Notes under the pieces: model-generated
Told to the model about the DNA's origin: nothing
What the model saw: only the letters and a program-made list of their open reading frames with translations
The model's database searches: none
Made by a program: the position numbers and the translations under genes
In this document: positions 29,215-39,600 of the stretch, piece after piece
Layout: each line of letters opens with the position of its first letter
How positions within the stretch are numbered: position 1 is the stretch's first letter
Assembly (NCBI RefSeq): GCF_014653695.1
Contig: NZ_BNAR01000005.1
Span: 248,001-312,000, forward strand
DNA: 64,000 nt
Reading direction: 5' to 3'
Source of the DNA: Lentzea cavernae
GTDB taxonomy: Bacteria; Actinomycetota; Actinomycetes; Mycobacteriales; Pseudonocardiaceae

Positions 29215-31749
29215 CGCGACGACGAGGAACGCGGGGAGCTCCCGCCGGCCGCCGTGGTGACGCCCGCCCTCACCGAACGCTGGAGTGTTTCCGCGCGCTG
29301 CGGCCGTTGAAGCGCGAGATCCCTCCTTCCGCGACGGCTCAACGGTCCTGGACGAGGTGGCGACCGCGGAGCAGATGGCGAACACCGGGACGTGGTGGCC
29401 CATCACCCGGTCGTATCCGGAGCGTTGGCTCGATCTGACCGTCGTCTTGGACGACAGTCCCTCCATGTCGCTGTGGCGGCCCGAGGTCGTCGCGTTCCTC
29501 GAGATGCTCGCGAGGCTCGAGGCCTTCCGCACTATCCAGTTCCGCTTGGTCGACGTCGTCCGCGACGGGGAGGGCACGGAGGTCCTGGTGCTGCGCGGTG
29601 GTACCCATGGTGCGCCCGCGCGCGACCCGGCGGAGGTGCTCGACGTCTCCGGCCGCAGGGTCATGCTGCTCGTCACGGACGGTGTCGACGGCATCTGGCG
29701 GCCAGGCCTGCTCAACCCGATGCTGGCGCGGTGGGCGCGATCCACGCCCGTGAGCGTGCTGCACCTGCTGCCGCAGTGGTTGTGGGGCCGCGGCTCTGTA
29801 CCGCTGCACCGCGCCAACCTCACCGTGCCGGCCGCGATGCGACCCAACAGCCGCTGGACCTACGACCTTCCCGACGCCTGGCTGAAAGGGGACCCGCAGG
29901 CACACCTGCGCACCGGCGCCGTGCCCGTGCCGGTGATCGAACTGCAACCTCGCTACCTGAAGTGGTGGGCACGCCTGATCACCGCGGGCCACCGCGGCCC
30001 GGCCGCCGGCACGGTGTCGCTGGCCACCCGCGAGACCACCCCCGCACCGGACGGCGACCTCTCGGCGAAAGAGCACGTCGGCAGGTTGAGAAGCCTTGCC
30101 TCACCACCCGCACTACGCCTCGCGGCCGTTCCCGCCCACCCCGAAGTCGTGAAACTCATTCGCCATCGATTCGTCCCAGAGGCGAAAACCGAGCACCTGA
30201 GCGAATTGCTCCTTAGTGGAGTTGTGCCCTACTCTCCGGATTCCGGTGATGACAAGTCCCCAGGGGACCCCTCTACCTTCACCTTTCCTGAGAAAGTACG
30301 AGAACTTCTGCTCAACGGCACCCGGCGGTCCGAAACCGCGGGCGTCGTCCAAACTGCTGCCGCGGTATTCGGGGATCGAATTCCGGTACTGAGCAAGCTC
30401 AGGGACGCCATCGTGGATCCGGACAACGCACCGGACCCGGTGCCCTCACCGTCGAACGCCGCAGAGGTCGGGTTGCAGCGTGCGGTGATGGGGGCTTTGT
30501 CGGGTCCGTACCTGTCGCGCGCGGATCGCCTGAGCAATGCGGTGGCGCGCGACGGCGTGCCAGCTTCAACAACCAAGTCCGGCACAACAAGGGTGGCGAG
30601 CAAGGAAATGCCCGATGCGGCCGAGCGCACCAGCAAGCCGACGGCATCCGAACCACATGCGCATTCCGTATCGGACGCGGCGCAATTCGCAGGGTCGCGC
30701 GACAACGACCTCCCCGAGGTGAGCGGTATGACGGTTCTTCCCGCTTCGAGTTCGCGGACGTTTCACGAGCGAAGGTCGGCTGATCCCCCGATCATCTGGG
30801 GAAATGTCCCGCCGCGAAACCCGAACTTCACCGGCCGCGTGGAGCTGCTGGAACAACTGGGCAAACGCCTGACCGCCGGCGGTGCCACCGCAGTGCTCCC
30901 GTCAGCGCTGCACGGCATGGGCGGTATCGGCAAGACCCAGATGGCGACCGAGTACATCTACCGCCATCTTCAGGACTACGACCTGATCTGGTGGATCAAG
31001 GCGGCCCGCCCGACCCAGATCCGCGCCGGCCTCACCGAACTGGCCCGCCAACTCGGCCTCCCCGGCACCTCCGAGGCGAACACCGCCGTTCGCGAAGCCC
31101 TGCGCGTAGACCGCCCGTTCCGCCGCTGGCTGCTCGTCTTCGACGCCGCCGAGAGCCCAGAGGAAGCACGCCCGTTCTTCCCGACCAACGGTCCCGGCGA
31201 AGTGCTGATCACCTCCCGCAACCCGGACTGGGCCGGAGTCGCCCGGCCACTGGAACTCGCGGTGTTCGACCGCAAGGAGAGCATCGAACTGCTCGGCAAG
31301 CGCGGCCCGGACATCGACGAGACGGACGCCAACGTGCTCGCGGAGAAGCTCGGCGACCTGCCACTGGCCGTCGAGCAGGCCGCAGCCTGGCGCGCGGTCA
31401 CATGTATGCCTATCAGTGAGTACCTGAGGCTGTTCGAAGAGTCTGTGGCGGAGATCCTCAGCACATCCGCCGAGACGGACTCGTGCTCCAGACCCGTCTG
31501 TGCCTCGCGGCGCGGAAGTACAACGAGGGCAAGGAGTTCGCCACGGCAGTCATCACCACTGCGGATTTCCCCGAGGTGGTCGCGCGTTCCCGCCAGGTGC
31601 GTGCCGAGCTGCATCTCGCCACCCGCGAGAAGACGGAAGCGCTGCGCGACCTACTCGCTGCCGAGGAGCAGTTCCGCTCGATCGGCTGTGACCACGCTGC
31701 GGCCACCTGCTGGTGGGCAATCGCCAAGATCGACTCGACCAGGCTGGTG
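29215..31749 (+). pseudogene. Decayed FxsT-like protein (SAV_2336-type region, NB-ARC, remnant TPR)
   Basis: The longest frame (29285-31750) encodes a von-Willebrand-like region (WLDLTVVLDDSPSM, GRRVMLLVTDGVDG) typical of the SAV_2336 N-terminal domain. It also encodes an NB-ARC NTPase with P-loop GMGGIGKTQ and LLVFDAAES, and ends LPLAVEQAAAW. The start is broken: ALTERWSV, then FRALRPLKREI in another frame, then LDEVATAEQMA in the main frame. After about 31460 the main frame turns to arginine/serine nonsense, while another frame gives a short TPR-like tail (RSRQVRAELHLATREKTEAL). A large TPR block is therefore missing. The same order of domains occurs in FxsT of FxSxx-COOH RiPP clusters. Two 5' frameshifts plus an internal deletion argue that it is dead. 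Confidence 0.6.
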
Positions 31750-32074
31750 AGTTTCCGGCTGAGCGCTGCCGATTTGCGACAGCTCGAAGACCTCGCGTCT
31801 GATCCCCGCGACCGGCGGCCGGCCGTGCTCGTCCACGAGGAGCGGAGGGTCACGAGGCTCGGCCTCCGGCTCATGCCGACTGGGCACACCTCGTCGACCG
31901 CGTACAGCACGTCTGACTTCGACGCCCAACAGTCCGGCGGATCGATCAGAAGGTCCGCCTGTATCCCCCACAAGGGGCAACGACGTGTCCGTTGCCTCCG
32001 GTTCGCGTCCCGGTTTCTGTCCCGCCTCGCCGGAGATGCTCACCCCAGGCTTCAGGGAGAGGCCGGAGACGGAG
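31750..32074 (+). other. 325-bp stretch between the FxsT-like relic and the ThiF operon
   Basis: Frames are open here but no domain is seen; the first part may still be relic coding sequence. The last part should contain the promoter of the small ORF and ThiF-like gene; a GTG at 31985 would give the small ORF a longer N-terminus. Confidence 0.35.
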
Positions 32075-32239
32075 ATGAACGACATGGCGCTTGACCAACT
32101 ATGTGCCCTTTACCGGCCCAACGGGCCGGTGACACCGCACGAGGTCGTTCCCTCGGAGGAGGACGCAGAGTTGGTGATCGCGTTCGTGGCCGTGGGCAGG
32201 GACCTGAGCTTCTGCGGCAGCGACGGGTTGTCGGGGTGA
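32075..32239 (+). CDS. Small ORF, 54 aa, coupled to the ThiF-like gene
   Basis: The ATG at 32075 follows a GGAG at a plausible distance. The product begins MNDMALDQLCALY, has an acidic middle (PSEEDAEL) and ends SFCGSDGLSG. Its TGA (32237-32239) overlaps the GTG of the ThiF-like gene in a GTGA arrangement, implying coupled translation. A short acidic peptide with a Cys/Ser/Gly-rich tail directly before an E1-like enzyme looks like a RiPP precursor, but no known leader is recognised and it could be a small accessory protein. A longer form from 31985 (84 residues) is possible. Confidence 0.45.
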   Translation: MNDMALDQLCALYRPNGPVTPHEVVPSEEDAELVIAFVAVGRDLSFCGSDGLSG

Positions 32240-33360
32240 ACGTCGAAGGAGCGGAGAGGCTCCGTCCCAGGGTCAAGTTCGAGCACCGGCCGGTCCGCCA
32301 CGGATGCGATACCGTCCGGATCGGCAGTGACATCGAGGGGATCGGAATCGACGTCCGTGACGTGGACGGCTGGTTGTGGGCGCTGCTGACGCTTCTCGAC
32401 GGTTCGAGGACAGTCGAGCAGGTGGTCAACAACCTCGTCCCCCGCTTCCCCGCTCACCCGGAGAGCCATGTGCGCAAGGCTGTCCGCTTCTTCGCTGCAG
32501 CCGGCTACCTCGAGGACGCCGACGAGGCTGACCCGGCTGGACTCAGCGACAGCGAACGCGACCGCTACAGTCGCGGTCACTCGCTGATCCGTTGGATGAC
32601 GCGCACCTCGTTCCGATCGACCTGGGAAGCGCAGCTCCGGCTGCGGGGCGCACGGGTGACTGTGATCGGAGTCGGTGGCGCTGGAGCAACCGCTGCTCTG
32701 GCACTCGTGATGTCGGGTGTCGGACATGTGCACTGCGTCGACCGCGACCACGTCGAGTTGTCCGACCTCAACCGGCAAGTCCTCTACACGGAACGCCACA
32801 TCGGCTGGCCCAAAACGGACGCTGCTGTGGAACGGTTGCGGGAGTACAACTCCGACGTACTCGTCACCGGCGAGCAGACGACCATTGATGGCGTGGATGT
32901 CCTACGACGTTTCGCCGCGTACAGCGACGTTCTGGTGCTCACAGCCGATCGGCCCGAGGATATCCGGTCGTGGGCCAACCAGGCATGCCACGCAACCAGG
33001 ACACCGTGGGTGTACGGCGGCTATGTTGGGCCGCGACCCACCGTCGGCATCTACCTGCCTGGCGTCGGGCCTTGTTACGACTGCGGGCGGGCTGCCGAGC
33101 GCGAGCGCCTCGCGGCACTCCCACCACGGACGTCCTGGTCACCGTCTGCGGGCGTCGCGCACTACGCCGCCGCCAACGCCGTGACCGCCGGCATGGCCGG
33201 GCACCTGATCGCGCACGCCGCGATGTCCACGATCACGGGAATACCCGAGTTGCCCACCAACTGCCAGTACACCGTCAACCTAGTGACACTGAACGACATC
33301 CACCGGATCGGGCCGGCCGAGCCGAGGCCCGACTGCCCCACCTGCGGCCGCAGCGCTTGA
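32236..33360 (+). CDS. ThiF/E1-like adenylyltransferase with N-terminal PqqD-like region
   Basis: 374 residues from the GTG at 32236, chosen because of the GTGA overlap; the frame is open back to 32101. Residues 1-95 form a compact region (LRPRVKFEHRP, WALLTLLDGSRTVEQVV) resembling the winged-helix RiPP recognition element or PqqD-like domain. The E1 core follows: nucleotide-binding RVTVIGVGGAGATAAL, then VDRDHVELSDLNRQVLYTE with the conserved D, N, R and Q of adenylating enzymes. Zinc-binding pairs CYDC and CPTC are present towards the C-terminus. These enzymes adenylate a carboxylate; with a leader-binding domain they usually modify ribosomal peptides. Convergent with the NB-ARC gene, 6 bp between stops. 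Product unknown. Confidence 0.8.
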   Translation: MNVEGAERLRPRVKFEHRPVRHGCDTVRIGSDIEGIGIDVRDVDGWLWALLTLLDGSRTVEQVVNNLVPRFPAHPESHVRKAVRFFAAAGYLEDADEADPAGLSDSERDRYSRGHSLIRWMTRTSFRSTWEAQLRLRGARVTVIGVGGAGATAALALVMSGVGHVHCVDRDHVELSDLNRQVLYTERHIGWPKTDAAVERLREYNSDVLVTGEQTTIDGVDVLRRFAAYSDVLVLTADRPEDIRSWANQACHATRTPWVYGGYVGPRPTVGIYLPGVGPCYDCGRAAERERLAALPPRTSWSPSAGVAHYAAANAVTAGMAGHLIAHAAMSTITGIPELPTNCQYTVNLVTLNDIHRIGPAEPRPDCPTCGRSA

Positions 33361-33366
33361 ATGATC

Positions 33367-35484
33367 TCATTCCCTCAGATCGGCCCTCGTACGCAACTCC
33401 TCGGCATGCGGATCCCCGAACCTGCGGAGGATGGCTTCGGCAGCGCTCAGGTGACGCTTCGCCTCGACAGGTTCTCCTGTGCTCTCGAGAGAAAAAGCCA
33501 TGAGCTCCATGGGCAGGGAGATTGCTACACCGACGCCTCCGTGCCGTTCGTACAGGGTGATCGCGTCGTGGCAAAGCCGGATCACCGCGTCGTGACGTCC
33601 GAGCCCCTGCCACGCCAGTGCCGCGTCGCACAAGGCCAGAGCCTCACCGACAGGATCAGCGAGTCGCCTGCGCAGTTCCAGCTCCCGGTCAGCGTGCCTC
33701 AACGCTTGCCGATAACGACCGAGCCGACTGCTGAGCTGACTCAGGTTGCACTCGACCACGGCTTCCGCCCACTCCCCCGCACCGCGCGCCAATGGCAACG
33801 CTTGAATGTAGCGCTCCCACGCTTCCAAGTACCTGCCGCGCCGCTTGCACGTCAACCCGATGCCGCACAACGCTTCCAGAACGCGAATCGAGTCATCCGA
33901 AGCCTCGGCCATGCCAAGCACCCGGCCGTAGTCGGCATCGGCGTCCTGCCAACGCCCGAGGTTCTGGTACGTGTCCCCGCGTCGGCACAAGAGCACCATC
34001 TCCCGTTGCCGGTCCCCGAGAGCTCGCGCGGCGGCGACCCCGATCGTCTCCGCCTCCAGACGCAACGGCAACGCGCCTGAGCCGGCCACGGCGAGAAACC
34101 GGACCGCGGCCGCCAGGGCAATCACGGGCTGGTGGATGCTGAGGGAGGCGGCCTCGTACAGCGCGGCGATCAACGTCGCCCGTTCCGAGGTCAACCATGC
34201 CAACGCCACCGCGCGATCAGGCAGATCGAGAGGCGGGCCGACCGGAGCAAGGTCCACGTTGGCTCGGGACGGCCCCGGGAACGCCACCTCGTCGGCGGCC
34301 TGTGCTGTGGCCGCGTACCAGACGAGCAAATGGGAGAACGGCGTCCCGCAGTCAGGTTCGTCGTGAAGCGCGCGTTCCCTGGCGTATACGTGCAGAAGAT
34401 CGTGCATGCGGTACCGCCTCGAGTCCTCCGCCCGTTCGATCAGGTGCAGGTCGACCAGCGCCTCGAGACATCGGTACGCGACCTTGTAATCGACGTTCGC
34501 CAGGACAGCGGCGGCGTGCACACCGAACTCCGGTCCCGGATGCAGGCCCAGCAGCCGAAACAACCGCGCATGCCGGGACGGCAGTTTGGCGTACGACCAG
34601 TCGAAAACCGTACGCACGGCGCTTCGCTCGTCATGCGGCACGTCGAGAGCGCCCAACCGATCTTCGGCAATCTCGGCCACCACACCTTCCACCGCGCCAC
34701 GCCGGTGGGTCACCACCCGGCTGGTCGCGATGCGCAGAGCAAGGGGAAGACGACCGCACAGTCCGATCAGGACGGCCACCGCGTTCTGCTCCAGATCCGC
34801 CTGGACCGTGCCCACAATCCGGCGCACCAACGCGACCGCCTCCGGCTCGGAAAAGATCCCGACCTCCACCAGAACGGCACCGTCGTTGACAATCAAGCCA
34901 GCCATTCCGCCCCGCGCGGTCACCACGGCGGCACAGCCGGGCGAGCCAGGGAGCAGAGGACGGACCTGCGCAGCCGACCCCGCGTTGTCCAGCACCACCA
35001 ACACTCTTCGCTGAGCGAGCAACGACCTGTAGAGCCCAGCCCGCGCGGCGCCGTTCACCGGCACGGCGTCCGGGGGCACGCCCAGAGCGAGCAGGAAGTC
35101 GGCGAGCACCTCGTCCGGGTCAAGTGGTGAGCCTGATCCGTGCCCGCACAGGTCCGTGAACAACGTGCCATCAGGAAACCTCTCCTGTGCGCGGCTCGCC
35201 CAATACACCGTTAGAGAAGTCTTGCCGACTCCCGCCATTCCCTCGACGACCACCACCGGCCCTGCCGGTTCGTCGCCCTCAGGTTCGAGCAACGCGTCGA
35301 GTGCGGCCAGTTCCCCGCCACGACCGGTGAAGTCACGAGCGACTCGCGGCAACTGACGCGGTATGGGCACTTCCGATGCCGGACGGGGCGTGGGCAGCAC
35401 CAGGTGGCCGATGCTCTCGACCTGAACCACCGCTCCGGTCACGTTGCCGACGACCCGGTTCCACACACGGCCCTTGTCGCTCAT
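33367..35484 (-). CDS. NB-ARC/TPR regulator-like NTPase
   Basis: 705 residues from the ATG at 35484. The frame is open to a GTG at 35562, but the short form begins MSDKGRVWNRVVGNVTGAVVQ, the usual opening of this actinomycete family. The P-loop is GMAGVGKTSL, the Walker B VLVVLDNAG, and the NB-ARC end is GLCGRLPLALRIA. A winged-helix region with MHDLLHVYARERA follows, then about six TPR units (for example RRGDTYQNLGRWQDADADYGRVL). Such proteins are signal-dependent switches; without a DNA-binding domain the output is likely by protein contact. It lies downstream of the SARP gene, from which an IS630 now separates it; before insertion the gap was 77 bp. Confidence 0.85.
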   Translation of the reverse strand: MSDKGRVWNRVVGNVTGAVVQVESIGHLVLPTPRPASEVPIPRQLPRVARDFTGRGGELAALDALLEPEGDEPAGPVVVVEGMAGVGKTSLTVYWASRAQERFPDGTLFTDLCGHGSGSPLDPDEVLADFLLALGVPPDAVPVNGAARAGLYRSLLAQRRVLVVLDNAGSAAQVRPLLPGSPGCAAVVTARGGMAGLIVNDGAVLVEVGIFSEPEAVALVRRIVGTVQADLEQNAVAVLIGLCGRLPLALRIATSRVVTHRRGAVEGVVAEIAEDRLGALDVPHDERSAVRTVFDWSYAKLPSRHARLFRLLGLHPGPEFGVHAAAVLANVDYKVAYRCLEALVDLHLIERAEDSRRYRMHDLLHVYARERALHDEPDCGTPFSHLLVWYAATAQAADEVAFPGPSRANVDLAPVGPPLDLPDRAVALAWLTSERATLIAALYEAASLSIHQPVIALAAAVRFLAVAGSGALPLRLEAETIGVAAARALGDRQREMVLLCRRGDTYQNLGRWQDADADYGRVLGMAEASDDSIRVLEALCGIGLTCKRRGRYLEAWERYIQALPLARGAGEWAEAVVECNLSQLSSRLGRYRQALRHADRELELRRRLADPVGEALALCDAALAWQGLGRHDAVIRLCHDAITLYERHGGVGVAISLPMELMAFSLESTGEPVEAKRHLSAAEAILRRFGDPHAEELRTRADLRE

Positions 35485-35564
35485 ACGTTGCACGTTCCAC
35501 CGCAGCGACCCGTCACACGACCGCTGTCCGCAGGACTCCACCCAGTCGGACGAGCGAGGCACTA

Positions 35565-36693
35565 GTGTCCTGAGTCTTTAATTCGGCATCAGCACTAGGT
35601 TGTGCTGGTGCCGAACCCGAAATTGGTGCCGCTGACCTTGTCCGATGACGAGCGTCGAGTCCTGGAGGGCTGGACGCGTCGGCGAACGACCGCGCAGGCG
35701 CTGGCGTTGCGAGCCCGGATCGTGCTGACATGCGCCGAGACCGGTGAGTCGAACACCGTTGTGGCGCAACGGTTGAACCTGGGCCGTCAGACGGTGGCGA
35801 CCTGGCGGGCCCGGTTCCTGCGCGACCGGTTGGACGGGTTGTCGGACGAACCGCGGCCGGGCCGTCCGCGCACGATCACCGACGATCAGGTCGAGCAGAT
35901 CGTGGTCACGACACTGGAGAGCAAGCCGGCCAACGCGACGCACTGGTCGACCCGATCACTGGCCACACGGGTCGGGATGTCGCAGTCGGCGGTCTCACGG
36001 ATCTGGCGGGCCTTCGGCCTCAAGCCGCACAAAATCGACACCTTCAAGATCAGCAAGGATCCGCTGTTCGTGGACAAGGTCCGCGATGTCGTCGGCCTCT
36101 ATCTCGACCCGCCCGCGAAAGCGGTGGTGTTGTGCGTGGACGAGAAAACCGGAATCCAGGCACTGGACCGCTCGGCGCCCGTACTGCCGATGCTGCCCGG
36201 GGTTCCCGAGCGACAGAGTTTCGACTACATCCGGCACGGCACCACCAGCCTGTTCGCCGCGCTGGAGATCGCCACCGGACAGGTGATCAGCGCGGTGAAA
36301 CGCCGTCACCGGCACCAGGAGTTCCTGGCGTTTCTGCGCACCATCGACCGCAACGTGCCCGCCGGCCTGGACGTCCACGTCATCCTCGACAACCTCAGCA
36401 CTCACAAGACACCCGCGGTGAGGACATGGCTGCTCAAGCATCCACGCTTCCACCTGCACTTCACCCCGACCAGCTCGAGCTGGCTCAACCTGGTCGAACG
36501 CTTCTTCGCCGAGATCACCGTCAAGCTGCTGCGCCGGGGCGTCCACCGCTCGGTCACCGCACTGGAGAAGGACATCCGCAGCTGGATCGAGCAGTGGAAC
36601 ACCAACCCCAAGCCCTACGTCTGGACCCGCACCGCAGACCAGATCCTCGAGTCCCTCGCCGCCTACTGCCAGCGAATTAACGACTCAGGACAC
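35565..36693 (+). mobile_element. IS630-family insertion sequence with TA target duplication
   Basis: Terminal inverted repeats at 35565-35585 and 36673-36693 agree at 20 of 21 positions (GTGTCCTGAGTC.TTAATTCG). A TA dinucleotide flanks each end (35563-35564 and 36694-36695), the duplication expected of this family. It lies exactly between the SARP and NB-ARC genes. It appears complete and recently inserted. Confidence 0.92.
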
Positions 36694-36696
36694 TAG
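35602..36696 (+). CDS. IS630-family transposase
   Basis: 364 residues from a GTG (35602; another GTG at 35608). N-terminal helix-turn-helix segments are NTVVAQRLNLGRQTVATWRA and SLATRVGMSQSAVSRIWRAF. The DDE catalytic residues are in VVLCVDEKTGIQAL, HVILDNLSTHK and NLVERFFAEIT. The C-terminus WTRTADQILESLAAYCQRIN is typical. The TAG stop (36694-36696) is not inside the element: it is formed by the duplicated TA plus the next host base, so its termination depends on the insertion site. Confidence 0.95.
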   Translation: MLVPNPKLVPLTLSDDERRVLEGWTRRRTTAQALALRARIVLTCAETGESNTVVAQRLNLGRQTVATWRARFLRDRLDGLSDEPRPGRPRTITDDQVEQIVVTTLESKPANATHWSTRSLATRVGMSQSAVSRIWRAFGLKPHKIDTFKISKDPLFVDKVRDVVGLYLDPPAKAVVLCVDEKTGIQALDRSAPVLPMLPGVPERQSFDYIRHGTTSLFAALEIATGQVISAVKRRHRHQEFLAFLRTIDRNVPAGLDVHVILDNLSTHKTPAVRTWLLKHPRFHLHFTPTSSSWLNLVERFFAEITVKLLRRGVHRSVTALEKDIRSWIEQWNTNPKPYVWTRTADQILESLAAYCQRINDSGH

Positions 36697-39600
36697 GTCA
36701 GGCCGTCCAGCAATGCCCGGATCTCGGTCGCCTGGTGGCGCACACCGTCGTCGGTGAATCCATACAACGCCTCTAGCGCGCGCTCCCACCACTGCCTCGC
36801 CCCGCACGGATCTCCCAACGTCCGGCGGATCTTCCCGATCTCGCGCATCACCATCGCTTCCCGCTGCCGATCCCCGATCTCGGAGAGCACGGCCAGCGAT
36901 CGGCGATGGCAGTCGATCGCTTCGTCGAACTCCTCCAGCGCCGCCAGCGCCACCCCCAGATGGTTGAGAGTGACTCCTTCTCCCCTGCGGTCCGAAGACT
37001 GCTCATAGAGAGGCAGCGCCTGCCGGTGGCAGCCAACCGCGTCGGCGTACCGTCCCAGGTCGCGGTGGGCCAGGCCCAGGTTGTTGAGGGTGTCGCCCTC
37101 GCCCTGGGGATCACCGACCTCACGCCGGATCAGCAAAGACCTGGTCAGACAGTCAACAGCGTCGTGCCACCGCAGCAACTCCCGGTACACCACTCCGAGG
37201 TTGTTCAGGGTGATGCTCTCGCCTCGGCGATCTGCGGTCCTCTCGCGGATCGCTAGAGCGCTCTCGTAGCACTCGACCGCGTCCTCAAATCTTCGGATCG
37301 CCCAGTAGGACGCCCCCAGGTTGTTCAGAGCGGTCGCTTCTCCCAGCAGATCCTTCTCCGCGCGGCGAAGGTCGATCGCCTGCAGGTAACAACCGATGGC
37401 GTCGTCGAACCGACGAAGCTCCCGGTAGGCCATGCCGAGGTTGTTCAAGGTCATTCCCTCGCCGGGGCGGTCGCCCGTATCCCTTCGGATGGCGAGCGCC
37501 TGGAGGTGACAGGCGATGGCCTCGTCGAACGACCGGGTGAACCGGTACGCGTGCCCGAGGTTGTTCAAAGCCGAACTCTGCGCGCGGACGTCGCCCTCTT
37601 TGCGGGCCGCCGCCAACGCCAGTTGCTGGGTCGCAACCCAATCCGCTGGGTGCTTCTTCAGCACGAAGTACGGATCAATCTGCTCGGCGATCGAATACGC
37701 AAGCCAGTTGTGTCCTCCCTCATGGGCGCGCGCGACCGCACCGACCAAAGCGTCCCGCTCGGCCTCCATCCACGCCAATGCCTGCTCGCGGCCGCCGAAC
37801 CGCGCCGACCTGGCAGTGGCCGCCGCGCGTCGGTCGAGGTGGTCGGCTGCCGCATGGGAAACCTTCAAGTAGTGGTCGAGCAGCCGCACCAACGCCTCGT
37901 CACGCTCTTCCGGCGAGTGCTCTTGGTTGACACGTTCGCTGGCATACAAATCGATCAGATCGTGGAAACTCCACCAGCCTCGTGCCGTTGCGGAGTCGAT
38001 CAGGTGGGCACGTTGGAGCTCTTGCAGCAGTCGACGCGCGTCACGTGATGTCAGTCCTCCCAATGCGCTCGCCGCTTCGCTGCTGACATGTCGACCGGTC
38101 TTCAGGGACAGCAACTTGAATAGGCGGGCCTGCTCGGGGGTGAGCCGTTCGTAGGACAGGTCGAAGGCAGCACGTACGGCGAGCGCGCCGCCGTAATCCA
38201 GTGTTCTCAGGCGACTACTGGAACTCTCGAGCTCCTCCGCCAGTTCGGCGACCGGCTGCGCGGGATCGGAAGCCAGCAACGCCGCGCAGATTCGCAGCGC
38301 CAGCGGCAGATAGCCACACAACCGCGCCACCTCCGCGGCGGCGTCCGCTTCGCCAGCGATCCTCACATCTGCCGGCAACGCCGAACGCAGATGTAAGTCC
38401 AGCACGGCGATCGCGTCCGCGGGCGCGAGGACGTCCACGGTCAGCAGGCGAGCGTTGTCGAGGTCAGCCAGCCGGTTGCGGGTGGTGATCAGCAGCCGGT
38501 GTTCAGAGGTACCTGGTATGAGCGCGCGCACCTGTTCACTGCTAGACACGTTGTCCGCGACGATTAGCAGACGCTCGCACTTCGCGGTACGGTCGGCCAG
38601 CGCGGCGCGGTAGCGCACCTCCCTGTCCTGGCCGTCGACCGGAATCCTGTCGGATGGCACGCCTAGCTGCAGCAACAGAGCGAGCAGCGCCTCCTCCACG
38701 ACCAGGGGGATCGGAGAGTATCCGCGCATGTCGAGGAACAGCACGCCGCCGGTGAACCAGCCAGCCTCCAGCACCTCGTGCGCCACGAACACGGCGAGGG
38801 TGGTCTTACCGACACCAGCCAGTCCGCTCACCGCGGTGCTCACCATGACAACATCGGTCGAGGAGCCCGGCGAAAGCGACGCTCGCAGCGCCGTGAGGTC
38901 GTCTTCACGCCCCAGCAACAACGGCCGCTGAGGCAGGCTCACCACCACACCAACCGGCCAGTTGACGACGACGGGCAGGTCCAGTGTGGGATCAGCGCTC
39001 AGGATCCGCTGGTGCAGGGTGCTGAGCGCGAACGACGGCTCGACGCCTGACTCGTCGCGAAGCCTCGCGTAGAACTTCCGATAGGCCTCCAACGCGTCTG
39101 ACGGGCTACCAGCCCGGTAGGACGCCAACATGTAGAAGCACACCAGGGCCTCGTCCTCCGGCCAGTCGGCCAGCGGCTCCCTAATCTCGCCGAGCACCTG
39201 CGTGTGCCGTCCCAACTCGAGCTCCGCCTGGATCAACAGCCCCCAGGCCTCTCGGCGCTGACGCTTGAGGTGGGCACGATGCTCAACCACCCAGGCCACA
39301 TCGTCGTTCAGGTTCTGAAGAGCCTCTCCCCGCCACTCCCCCAGAGCCGCACGGACCTCACGCACGACATGTTCAGGGTCGGCATGGCCACGCGCGCTGT
39401 CCAGGCGGGCACGGAACCGCAGATGATCCACTTCGCTCTCGTCGACGACGAGCTTGCTCGCCTCGCGAATCCTCGGCAGGCCCACGGACTCTCGGAACGT
39501 CTCCCGCAGCACGCGCCTCAAGCTCTTGATGTAGTCGGCGAGTCCGTCCTTCGGCGGCCGACCAGTCCAAAGATCGGACTCCAAGGATTCCTTCCGAACC

